Source: Hetaerina americana
Taxonomy: Eukaryota > Arthropoda > Insecta > Odonata > Calopterygidae
Assembly (NCBI GenBank): GCA_022747635.1
Contig: JAKTNV010000002.1
Coordinates: forward strand, 3,324,001-3,388,000
Reading direction: 5' to 3'
Length of the DNA: 64,000 nucleotides
Shown here: positions 10,363-20,800 of the stretch, in pieces
How the letters are laid out: each line of letters begins with the position of its first letter
Numbering within the stretch: position 1 is the first letter of the stretch
Notes under the pieces: generated by a model
The model's input: the letters and a program-made list of their open reading frames with translations, nothing else
Database searches by the model: none
Told to the model about the DNA's origin: nothing
Position numbers and translations under genes: made by a program

Positions 10363-11028
10363 TATTTATATCCCTTGCGAAAATTCCAGTTATGCCCTAC
10401 GAGGGAACTTCACGTCCGAGGGTTTAGTCGCCAAGCTTAAGTTCAAAGAGAAAATTATATTAATGCCGCTCAATAAAGTTCAAAATCACTGGTGCCTATT
10501 CGTCGTAAACTTCCGGGAGTTTTTATTCAGTTATTTCGATCCATTGGGCAGCACGGATATGGATTATGCCAGCATTACAATTTATTCACGACTTTCTTAA
10601 AGAAGCAGAATACGTTTAGTAAGGAAAAAATACGTCCCAGCAAACTGAGAGCAATAAGGGTGCTATTCAGCAAACAGAGAGATAGCTATAACTGTGGGGT
10701 GCACACGTGTTTTTTCATAAATCAGATAGCGAAAAATATGGGAACTGAAAAAAAGTTTGATGCCGACGAGTACCGAAACAAAATTAAAACAAATATATTA
10801 CAGTCGCTCCGTAAAGTTAACGAAATATGCCCTTTGTGCGATCGGGGTAAAATCCGTGGAAGTACAACGTGGGTCGCGTGCGATGCGTGTTCCCGATGGT
10901 ATCATCTTTCTTGCTTAGATAAAACTGCCACCGCTTCCGATTACGAAAATATGGCTTGGTCGTGTGTACTGTGCACTAAATGGATAATAAAATTAGATAT
11001 TCAATTACTAGATATGGCAGACAGCTGA
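10360..11028 (+). pseudogene. Ulp1-like cysteine protease + PHD finger (C-terminal part), frameshifted
   Basis: First frame (to about 10575): KEKIILMPLNK, NHWCLFVVNF and YFDPLGS, the His and Asp of a Ulp1/SENP-type triad. After a one-base shift between 10575 and 10600: QRDSYNCGVHTCFFI, the oxyanion Gln and nucleophile Cys. About 45 residues later comes a C4HC3 PHD finger: CPLC, then CDAC, then WYHLSC, then WSCVLC. Ulp1 proteases cleave ubiquitin-like modifiers; PHD fingers read chromatin or act as small zinc domains. The fusion lies 430 bp inside the right TIR, so it is probably the C-terminus of a transposon protein, cut upstream by the jockey insertion. Stop at 11026-11028. Confidence 0.75.
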
Positions 11029-11181
11029 TTAATTGGCCTTGTGGCTATCCCTTGGCTGTACATCGTTTTAGCTTTGAACGCACATTATAAGTTGACAGGC
11101 GATCATATTTTGTTGAATTTCCTCCAATACAAAGGTTAACCAACAGTATATACGTTAACCTACTATCACAAGCACGGAGGT

Positions 11182-11218
11182 GCTTTCCGTCTATCTGAAG
11201 AAGCGGGAGACGGAAAGC
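11182..11218 (+). other. Hairpin 1, 11-bp perfect stem
   Basis: GCTTTCCGTCT (11182-11192) pairs with AGACGGAAAGC (11208-11218) around the loop ATCTGAAGAAGCGGG. It lies downstream of the Ulp1/PHD stop. A homologous hairpin lies 111 bp further on with a swapped base pair. Confidence 0.75.
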
Positions 11219-11292
11219 CTCAGAATAGATAGCGTAGGAACAATGAAAAATAGGAAAAGGGAGGCGGCAATAATGATCTAGGATCTGCGGTC

Positions 11293-11327
11293 CATTCCGT
11301 CTATCTGAAGAAGCGGGGGACGGAATG
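11293..11327 (+). other. Hairpin 2, covarying partner of hairpin 1
   Basis: CATTCCGTC (11293-11301) pairs with GACGGAATG (11319-11327), extended by a T-G wobble, around an almost identical loop. Compared with hairpin 1 a T-A pair has become A-T, keeping the stem. Possible roles are transcript end formation or a transposase/host protein site; none is shown. Confidence 0.7.
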
Positions 11328-11460
11328 ACTTGGAATGGAAAGATTAAATATGCTTATTTACAACAAGACAATTTCATGCTAATGAAATATTAAAGGATTT
11401 CATAAGGGTAAAAAACTAAAAACAAATGTTGAAAAAATTCCTCTATTTTACCGTAGGTTT

Positions 11461-12470
11461 CGGGAGATGCTCCCTTATTAATTAAGGGAAAGGGCGAGCG
11501 GCTTCTCATATGCCTCCCGGGGATCTCTTTTTCGCTCGTTTCTTCTCCAAGCACAAAGGGAAACGCATCTAGCGAGTAACCTCTTCGGGTGATGTGGAAT
11601 AACTTGCAGATATACTAAAACCGTGATGTATTAATGAATACTACTAATAATACAAAAAAAAGTTATCCATACATACCTTCTAAAAACTTTTCATCAAATC
11701 CCATCTTCGCAGCTCAAGACATCAGAGAAAGAAAATGGAGAGACGTGAAGAATCAGGGGGGAGTGTGAAAATGAGGAATCCGTGACCGGGAAATGGTGCA
11801 AAAATGAAAAAAAAACATGTAAGTAATAAATTAAGAAACATATTGCTGAAATGGTGTGTTTTTCATAAAAACATTGGTCTACTATGTGAACCGGTGGAAG
11901 AAAAAAACGGTCGTATTAGAGAGAATATTGAGTACATAAAAGAACAAACTTGAAAAAAACCTATTTCCATGGGCCAAGTTAGTGTCATGTCGTAGTCACT
12001 TTTGGTGGGCCCTGGCTACTAAACCAGGCAATGAGCATGGGGTAAGCGAAAGACTGCCGAAAGTATATGTTGTGCTTAGTGTATATCGTAAATTTTAGAA
12101 AAAAAATGTTCTGGTTTAGGAGATATTGTGAAGTACTTTGGGTTTTTTCGTTTGAGAGGACGATCGTGGTGACGCTATTGGGCCCTGGTTACTAAACTAG
12201 GCCATGAGCATGGGGTAAGCGAAAGGCAGCAGGTAGACTATAGTGAGTTTAATGTTTACCCCAAATTTTTGAAAAAAATATGTTTCAGTTCAGGAGTTAT
12301 TGTGAAGTACTTTGTTTTTTTGTGTGAAAGGACGACACTGGTGACGATGGTGGGCCCTGGGTCCTAAATTAGGCCATGAGCATGGGGTAAGCGAAAGGAT
12401 GAATATAGAGGAAAGAGGGGTTAGTGTTTTTGCCATATTTTAGAAAAAAAATCTTCTAGTTTAGGAGATG
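11461..12470 (-). repeat. Right terminal inverted repeat of the Ulp1/PHD transposon
   Basis: Reverse complement of 892-1729. The inner ~500 bp holds the conserved promoter/exon block. The outer part has three tandem ~175-bp monomers starting near 12007, 12180 and 12355, each with the marker GAGCATGGGGTAAGCGAAAG. The third decays at about 12470. One more monomer is present than in the left TIR. Confidence 0.8.
11677..11704 (-). other. Candidate first coding exon inside the right TIR
   Basis: Minus-strand ATG at 11704, the same nine codons (MGFDEKFLE) and the same GTATGT donor at 11676-11671 as in the left TIR, with no substitution in 28 bases. A transcript from here would run leftward, antisense to the Ulp1/PHD frame. 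Confidence 0.45.
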
Positions 12471-12479
12471 TTGTTAAGT

Positions 12480-13630
12480 GAGCAGATATTGTCGGAAACG
12501 TTTTCGTTACGACCTCTTAGTTTACACTATAAAAGACAACCTACAGCCATGGCTAACTTCAGTGTAGATGTTTTTCTAGGGCCGCATATCATATACTACA
12601 TAACTCATCCCGGTCTTACAATTGCAAGTGATTACAGGGAGTATCACTGAGTATAATATGTCCGTTCTAGAGAGATTACTGCAATGGTTTAGGGGATTTA
12701 CTTAGTTACTTCGTGCAAAAATATTTACGGTGGTATGACTGAAAAATCCAGAGCTCTAACGGTCGGTAGATAGGCGTGGGCCAAGTTCAGTTACTTCAAA
12801 TTGGGATACGAAATATGGTGGTAGTAATTACATTAAATGCAGCATGCACACACGCAGTAAATGTAACATACACATAAAGATCCATTACAGCCATTGAGCA
12901 TTGATATCAACTGGATTAAGAGCATTGCTATGAACTAAAAATATTGACTGAATAATCAGGAATACTGTTGAGATATTTATCAACAGAGTGGAACATATTA
13001 AATGGTAGGTATCTTTTTAATTTATGTTTGAATGCGGCATTTCCCTTAGTATCCTGTATACCTTAGGATAATTTGTTACACTCTCTGATACCCACCATCA
13101 GGTCCTAATTTCACTGTTTGAGTTCTATTGCCACAATGGATGAATGGCCTTCCTCTGGTGTTATTTTGATGATAGTTTGAGTTAAGTATTATTTCAGTAT
13201 GTAGTAATTCATAATGCATTATATATGTGGAATTCATGTGTTTTGAATGTTCATTTTTGCCCTTTTTGAATGTGCATGTAACAGAAGAAAGGAAGGTAAT
13301 GTATCAGGGAAAAAGGAAAAATAATTATTTTTTAAGAAGCCAAGTAATCATGGAAGACTAAAGTATTTTCACAGTTTTGATATAAATTTAATGTTTCCTT
13401 TGCGCACTTGAAATTATTGTGAATTGTATCTTAAATGTCAGTTATCCATATCCGTGCATTAAATTTTTTTCTCCAGTTTGTTTGGTAAATTCTTATATGA
13501 TTATTTTCTTGTCTTCAATATTTATTCTAATGAAATGGGAAATGTGCAAAATGGGCTCTGTAGATGGAAAGTTTACTCTAAATTAAAAGACCAAATTAAG
13601 AGGCAATGTGTATGGGTTCTCCTAGTAGTA
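12480..13630. other. AT-rich intergenic DNA, no gene recognised
   Basis: Short incidental ORFs only. No repeat shared with the rest of the window was seen. Confidence 0.5.
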
Positions 13631-13636
13631 ATATTT

Positions 13637-13915
13637 AGGGGAGGCGACCAACAGCTGAGGTCATTTTTGCCGTAGGGGATGGACAGGAAAGGATGAAGGG
13701 TGGAGAGAAACCCGGCATTAGTCTACTCGTTGCGAAAGGCACCAAGGGGTCCGCAGCATAACATCCCATCCGACGGACAGCGTACTCACTCAATGTGCCC
13801 TCCACAAAGCACCTCAAGTAGGGATCGAGATACCACTGAAGAATAATCAACACTGCTGGGATTTGAACCTGAGCCCTCTGGGTGGGAAGCCAGTATGATA
13901 GCCACCACAACATCA
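13637..13915 (-). mobile_element. tRNA-headed SINE (family 1), full copy
   Basis: Read on the minus strand it begins with a tRNA-like head with B box GGTTCAAATCC (around 13862), preceded by ACTGGCTTCCCACCCAGAGG. The body holds CTCGATCCCTACTTGAGGTG, CCGTCGGATGGGA, AAACCCGG-like segments complementary to those of the other copies, and a tail ending in GTCGCCTCCCC. The same family occurs at 44396-44630, 51706-51998 and 57632-57932. Confidence 0.8.
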
Positions 13916-14059
13916 AATGAGAGTGAGGTTGTCATCGGTGAGAAATATCTTTGAAAAAAAATGTCAATAAGGATATGCCCTTTTCCCACTACTCCATTTT
14001 CTCCAGCTATTCCAATATTTCCATTTTGCACCCTTTTTTGACAAGGTGTAGGATTTCAG

Positions 14060-15650
14060 GGGTTAAATCACTTGCATGCTGGAGGAAGGCCATGCAAGTG
14101 ACCTCACCCCTGAATTTTCCTTTTGGTTACAGGAACTAATATTGATTTCACAAAGTCTTTCGGCCAGATTCCTTTCTGATAAATGCCACAAATTAGTCCA
14201 TAAAGACTCTACCTCCCACATTTTACTAAACTTCAAGGAATTTGGAAGAAATGTTGTCTACCCCCAGGGCCTTACCTGATTTCATCTCCCTTAATGCCCA
14301 TTCTGTCTCATCAATGAGTATGCTTGGACCTAAGTTATCATACTCTACGTTTTGTTCTCTTTCCATGTCTAACCTTGTTGGACTAAGTTCTTACCACAAA
14401 GTTCTTCTATGTATTCCTTCCATCTCTCTTGGATCTTTCCTTTATCAACTATTATCTTACCCGCCTTATCTCTAACTGTTAGCATGGATCTCCCTATCTT
14501 ACTTCCTGATAAAGATTTAACTTTGCTGTAGAGCGCACCAATTTAACCCTTCCTCTGGAAGCTTTCCATATCCTCGCACTGCATCTTCCACCATGCTTCT
14601 TTTGCTTTATTTATAGCCTGCCTCAACTTATTGTTTAACTCTTTGTACTTCATTTTGCCAAATTCAGTATTTAAGTTCCTCCTTTTCCTTTTGTCATCTA
14701 TCTTTCTAATCATCTCATCCGCAATCTAGGTTCCCTTGTCCTGTGTTTTCTTTGCGGCTTTCGATATATTCCCATTTTCCCTCAATAGTTCCTCAGCTCC
14801 TTCCCCTCACTTTTGGTTTTCTCTACAGCCTCCTGGTACTCCTTCATATTCTACTTAATCCCTTTCTCATCTGCATTCTTAATCATTTATCTGCAATCCA
14901 TGCTTTTCTTGACATGTTCCTATTTACTGTTCATCTACTTTGATAGCAACTTTTGATGACAATTTTTTGAGACGATCACGTTCCTTCTACTTTACCCTTC
15001 CCCCTATCCTTATTCATTGAATTGTCCACTGGCTGTGGTTCTCCTTCCATTTCTTTATGATAAATGCTTCTGCATTGCATTTCCTTATCTGTCTCCCTGT
15101 TTTATCTTCTTGAATCTGACCTTAGTACCCCACTATGACTTGAATCTACTTCTGGAAAACTATGCAAGTTGACTACACTGTTAACAAATTGCATAGCTGC
15201 AGGTGTGATGTGGAATTTGAACTTAATCGTGGACAAATAGTAGCACTTTTCGATCATCTAGTGGAAAACTACTATTCTCTGTGTCCAACTGTAAAATAGT
15301 ATAACTGCCATCTCCATGTGTATTTTCCATGCACATCATGCATCTATTGCTCATGTCTATACTTTCAAATATTTGTCTTAATTAAACTCACTCTCCTGCA
15401 GAGCATCCATCCTACAGTCATTCCTTTTTACTAAACTATTGCCCTGCCACTGCCATCTCTCCCTTTGCCCAAGATGGCATTCCAATCCCCCACCATGATC
15501 AAATGTTTCCTCCCACGTACAATTTGTAGGTTCAGCTGTTACTTCTACGAATAATATACCATCATTCACCTGCCCTATGCTTATTATGTTTCTTCCCCCC
15601 CCCCCCCTTTGGTTCAGTGCTACCCGTGACAAAGGGTCCTGGTATTGTGC
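14060..15650 (-). mobile_element. RTE-clade LINE, degraded (endonuclease to RT linker)
   Basis: Minus frames give the RTE endonuclease segment (SIGQVNDGILFVEVTAEPTN in 15632-15378, compare EQVTDRLLLVKIKAEPTN in the better copy at 39391). Near 14640 they give GKMKYKELNNKLRQAINKA and KEAWWKM. Further left lie the connector segments matching the 41100-41200 region of that copy. Many stops and frameshifts are present. The strand is opposite to the copies in the HDDC2 intron. Confidence 0.75.
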
Positions 15651-16960
15651 GAGCCAGACAGCAAGTATTTAACTCCTATTTTACAAGTATGTATTAGTGA
15701 ACAATTTTCACAGCCTTTTTTGTCAATGCTTAAGCAGTGAATTATCTTTTGACTTACTTTTAGTTATACAAAAAGTAGTGAATACATTCTTGTGTACTTA
15801 TATTTTATTCTAAATTTCCAGTTATTTAGCCATTAAAAGTTCACCCCTAGGTTTTAAGATCAATACTGTTAAATATTGTTTTATCTTCTAAGAAGGACAT
15901 GTTGAAGTACATATTTTCAGGAAACTACTTTTATGTGTACCATTATATTTGCTGAAGATTCTCCATCACAGGACACGCTGATTCAAAGTAGGACTAGAAA
16001 CTCTGGTATATGACCATTTTCGGTCGCTGAATATAGGGAAATTCAAGCAGCAGAATCTAGTTCTGATATAAAACTGGTTGTTAAGAGAGGTGGCCATTTA
16101 TAGTGGTTGTTTGCAGCGTTGTTGACGTAATAAGAACAGAGACATGCTGTAATTAACTGACAGCCGTTTTCTGACAATCTCAGCTCAACTTAGGATTTAT
16201 TATACCTTGGATGGTTTCACGGTGTAAAATTACATACTGATGAGTCCTGGGCAATAACACATTCAGCATTGATCCATTTAGTAATTATCAAAGCAGCAAG
16301 TTAGTACACATTCCTTTGTACAGTTTATTTCATGCATTGCATTTTGGGATAAACTGTAATGGGTAACATTAGAACTACATATCTAATTTCAGTATTGTGA
16401 CAGGCATTGAGGTCAAAAGAATCCACTCACTGAAAAAGTAGAGTTAGTATTTTTTCACACAAACTTTATTACTTAAAGAAGAGCTAACTAGCATGTTTAT
16501 AACGTAAAGGAATACCTTAGATGGATGTTTCAGACAGGTCCTTCATTTTGAATTCAATCAAACAGAGCACATCTAGAGGTACATACTTTGCTCTACTTAA
16601 GTATCATGGTATCATTGTTGAAAATCTGTTCACCAAATACAATAATCATCGTCATATAACATGTGATTCAAGGGATGAAACTTCAAGTAAAAATGAAATA
16701 GAATACTTTAAAGGGGTAGTTCAAAATTTAATCTATATATAATTTCTTGGATCATATACAATTCCAGCTAAGACTATAAGTTTCCTAGCTTAACGTTTTA
16801 CAAAATTTGGCATTGATAAAATGTGTTGGCAGTAGATTACTTCCACTTCCATGCCAACATGGTAGGTTATTTTCTGACAAAGCACCACTAAGGGAATTTT
16901 ATCGCAAAGGAATATCTTTCACACTTATCCTTTGATGGCGTATGGAAAATTGTCCCAACA
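15651..16960. other. AT-rich DNA, no gene recognised
   Basis: No coding frame with a recognisable motif. The short frame at 16521-16742 has no family resemblance that I can see. Confidence 0.5.
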
Positions 16961-16969
16961 GCTCGTACC

Positions 16970-17235
16970 CTTGTTAAGGAGGGACGGAGATGGGGAAGAC
17001 CTGGATGCAAACCTCAGGTAATGGATTTGGACAACACCACCATAGAGTCCCAGCAGGGTGGTTTTCTCGAACCAGAACTTAACGAAAAACCAAATGCCCT
17101 ACATTGGCTATTGTATTTAATTGGTCCCTCTAGCCTCAATGCGTCCACCTTAGGTGTCAACAGACAGTTTCAGGTGAGCTCTACCATCACCTACCAATTA
17201 AAAAAAAAATCAGGTTGATTACTCTGGTTAATATT
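16970..17235 (+). mobile_element. Old SINE (family 2) remnant
   Basis: The 3' body matches the other family 2 copies: GGTGAGCTCTACCATCACC, TACCAA and CAGGTTGATTACTCTG. The head is too diverged to read a B box. It lies just downstream of the HDDC2 stop codon, in the likely 3' flank. Confidence is limited by divergence. Confidence 0.5.
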
Positions 17236-17599
17236 GATAGCATCTATCTATGACGTTCCATGCTAACCTTTTGGATAACATGTACTCATGTTCACCATCT
17301 CATAAGGTCTGGATGTATTTTCAATATGCATTCAATACTTTTCTCAATCACATAACACAATTCCCTGTTTTTAACTTTTAAGACGAAGCTTACTTCATCC
17401 CTGATCCAAATTACATTAGACTCAATTCTTGGCAATAAAAGGGATAACTTCACACAGGAAGACGAAATGCAACACGAAACAGGACAAGGGCCATAAGTGC
17501 AGGAATGTCAATTTCCACAGGACTGGGAATTTGTTAAGCACCAAAAATAAATAAAATAGCCTAACAATACACAATGATAAAGGAATAATTTCCACTGAT

Positions 17600-17845
17600 C
17601 TAGGCACTGTCTCTGGCAGATGTCTCTTCTCTGGCAGCTTCAAATTCTGTTCTTTGCTTTTTCATTTCCTCCGAGAGAGCAACAATCATTGGGTGAGATA
17701 ACTTGCCATCCACAGAATCAAAAAATTCTTGAAGACTATGTGGTTTTTTATTTTCTTTTTCATATTCAAAGGCTTGCAATATCATATCAAAACGATCAAG
17801 ATCTTTAACAAATTTTGCCTCGGCCGAAGACTGATCTTCATATTC
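17600..17845 (-). CDS. HDDC2: HDDC2 exon 4 (terminal)
   Basis: The acceptor TTTTACTCAG precedes GAATATGAAGAT (EYED). It encodes residues 116-196 with the last metal ligand (LDRFD), the family segment MILQAFEYE and the C-terminal FFDSVDGKLSHP, and ends in TAG. The charged tail EEMKKQRTEFEAAREE is typical of the family's variable end. Confidence 0.93.
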   Translation of the reverse strand, partial: EYEDQSSAEAKFVKDLDRFDMILQAFEYEKENKKPHSLQEFFDSVDGKLSHPMIVALSEEMKKQRTEFEAAREETSARDSA

Positions 17846-20800
17846 CTGAGTAAAATAAATGGAGATTAATACTCTCTTATAATCAGTTCATTGTCAATTA
17901 CATCAAGACTAAGCTAATAAAGCAAAGGACAACAAATGTACCTTGAACAGCTCCACTAATTCCTTTCCACTGACACCAACTAAAGCTGCCAACTTGTCCA
18001 TAGCCTCCTCCTCTTGTCTATGCTTTTCAGCTGGATCCACTCCACAACAAGGGGTTATGTCTCCTACAATACACTCCGCCATGTCATGAACCAAAGCAAG
18101 CTTCATGCATCTTAAAAAAAACATTCGAGAGAGATGTTAACGAAATGAAACTCATTCACATGTCCTATGATAGTTTGACTCTTGGACGCTAGAATACTAC
18201 CCAAGGCATCCAGCATTAGATGTTTATGAAAAATTTTGAGATCCACAGAATGTAAAATGGTCATCATTGCGATTTTTAAGAAAAACTTTCATTAAACGCA
18301 GTTGTGGCTGTCAAAGTCAGGCTTGTAATGTTTCAATAGCTCAGATTCCACCCATTACTTGATATTTCCATGAATTGTATCAACTAACACCCAAACTAGG
18401 AAGAATTTCGCCATCTGCTCACCTGCAATGACCAATGAGACTGAAGAATGCGAGTTTCAATTATATTTTGAGCATTTGAATATAGTAGAAACTAGAAGCA
18501 ATGAGGCTTCGCAATCCTTAAAAAAACAATCTTCACTCATATATAGAGTCCTTGATATAACTGATGTGAATTTAACTTTCCCAAATTCGGCAGGGACGCG
18601 CTCACCCAAACCTCCTCCCACCAAAAGTGGAGCCACTCCCACGACACATCGTTAATACCACGGGGTGACATTTTGTGAGAATTATAAAATCCATGTTAAA
18701 ATTAATGTGCCTATCAATATTGTAAAAACAAAATTATCAAATTATAAGGCTGCTAACAAAGACATTGATTATAACATATTATGCAGTCTTCATGAACAAT
18801 GTGATAAATGTTGAATGCAAATAATTAGTGCCACAATAATAAAAATAAAAATAATGCTCGGCTAAATTCAATTAATTCTACAAACACAGCAATTTGAAAA
18901 AATTAGACATTCCTTTTATTGCTTATTCTCCAAGTTCTCTTAAATATCTAAGTTTGATTTTCTTTGACTACCTTCCAAAGAATATTACAGATGCAGTGTG
19001 AGTTGTGACCACCATTCTGCTTAATTAGCTGATTCTTGACTTTCACAGTGAAATCACGAGCACGGCAGGTCTCTTATAAGATTTATGATATATTTCAATG
19101 AATTGGCATTATTTTCGCAAGATGAATAGTGATATTGCAACAATAAACTGAGGTAGGAAACTAATAGGACGAGAGAAGTGTGGTGGAAGACTCAGCAGGG
19201 TATGGCAAATTTACAAAGGACTCTCAATAGGTGCAATTAAGTGAAGGCATTATCAGGAAATAAGAAGGGGAAATCCATGCAAAATATAAAAATATTCAGG
19301 AAAATTATTAATTGAGCAAGGGAAGATTCAAGATAGACGGGAGGAAAAAACAGAAGAACTATATGGTAAAGAACTTAGACCAGCCAAGTTGGACATAGAA
19401 AGAGAATATAACATAGACGAAGATAGCATAGGTCCAGGCTTACTCAACGGTGAGATAGTGCGGGCATTATGGGAAATGAAATCAAATTACGCCGTGGGGA
19501 TAGAGAACATTCCTGTGGAACTACTTAAAGGTTTAGGAGAATGTGGGAGGAAGAGCCTGGAAGGATTCATTCTCAGCATTTATGAGGAAGGAATGCGGCT
19601 GGAAGACTTTGCGAGATCAGTGTTTGTCCCTATTCTTAAAAATATAAAGGCTACATCATGAGAGGACTACTGAACAATAATTTTGATATCCCACGCAGCT
19701 TAAGTTGTTCTCAGGATCATAAACAAAAGGATAGAGAGTAGGGCAAATGACAACTTAGGGGACGATCAGTTTGGGTTTAGGAAGGGGAGAGGTACGCATG
19801 ATGCCATTGCAGTAATGAGATTATTAATCGAGAGGAATATAGAATTCAATCAGGATGTACACCATTTGTTTGTTTATTAGATATTGAGTTGCTCAAGAGT
19901 GAATTCTGTAGAATTAATGAATATATAACAAAAAATATATTGTATGAATGAATGAATGGTTTGGCTTTCACCTTGATTATGCTGCAGACAAAATCAATCA
20001 AATATGGAATAGGATAAAGTGATACCCAGAATTTTAACCTGGATCCATTTATGAGTCAAGGCCTGACAAAGTCATGTGGAAAACAAACAATCCATTAGAA
20101 GCACACACACACCCACCCAGGAATTATGAATGGACAGGCTGGCATTGCGGAAAATGCTGCTGCTCTCCACTTGGAAATGTCGAATCCAACCCTATCATTT
20201 CCATTTTTATGCATGCATTTATATGTGCAGGCCTTGCTTTCTCTGATCTACTTTACACACTGCCCTCGCCACATCAGGATTTTACTCTAATTATAGACGT
20301 ACCATTCAGGGAATTTGCGCACAGTGCAAAGGTCAAAGAAGGAGAATTGTTAGTGTTATTTGCTATTAGTAAAAGAAAGTCATTGAGTTAACAAGGCACG
20401 CACATAAATCTTTCACACAATTACATGGCATAATGGAAAAAAAGTAGATGGCCCCGGTGGCAATAAAATACTTGTTTTCTGCCGCAAAATCTCGGTTACA
20501 AATCCAGGCGGTGGTAAATTTTCTGCCTGAGTGCTTCTCCCTGTTTCTGCTATTTCTGCTCAAGTGCTCTAGTGTGCTAGATGGATCTTGAAACTGGTCC
20601 TCTAGGGCCCATCACAAGGTCAATGCCGACGTCAGGTCATCTGTGCTCTCATCTCTTAATCCCCGGAATAGATTTTTCTTCCATCAAGCATTAATTCATT
20701 TTTCAAGTATTCATAGTTATGAGATGAGATTCAATTCAGGCAAAATGAAGGCCATGAGGATTTTGAGAAAGAGGATGTCTAAGCGATGTGTTGAAATTGG

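Larger units (their letters stand above)
892..12470 (+). mobile_element. Large (~11.6 kb) TIR DNA transposon with Ulp1/PHD gene, heavily invaded by other elements
   Basis: The two ends are long reverse complements (892-1729 and 11461-12470). Their outer parts consist of tandem ~175-bp monomers, and both inner parts hold the same promoter-like stretch and short exon. Near the right end a broken Ulp1 protease-PHD finger ORF reads toward the right TIR. The interior has been invaded by a mariner (2014-3344), a SINE (3386-3655), LINE pieces (5960-7047) and a jockey element (8300-10362). No transposase core was found, so the superfamily is open. Mutator/foldback-like elements and the KDZ group (Kyakuja-Dileera-Zisupton, some with Ulp1 domains) are candidates. 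Exact termini and target duplication are not resolved. Confidence 0.6.

Noticed and set aside
892..12470. Polinton/Maverick as identity of the large TIR element
   Set aside because: No polymerase B, integrase, ATPase or capsid-like segment is visible, and the protease looks Ulp1-like with a PHD finger, which is not the usual Polinton set.
15378..15632. Independent 84-codon gene with a poly-Gly stretch
   Set aside because: It is a piece of the RTE endonuclease on the minus strand; the glycines come from a C run at 15596-15607.
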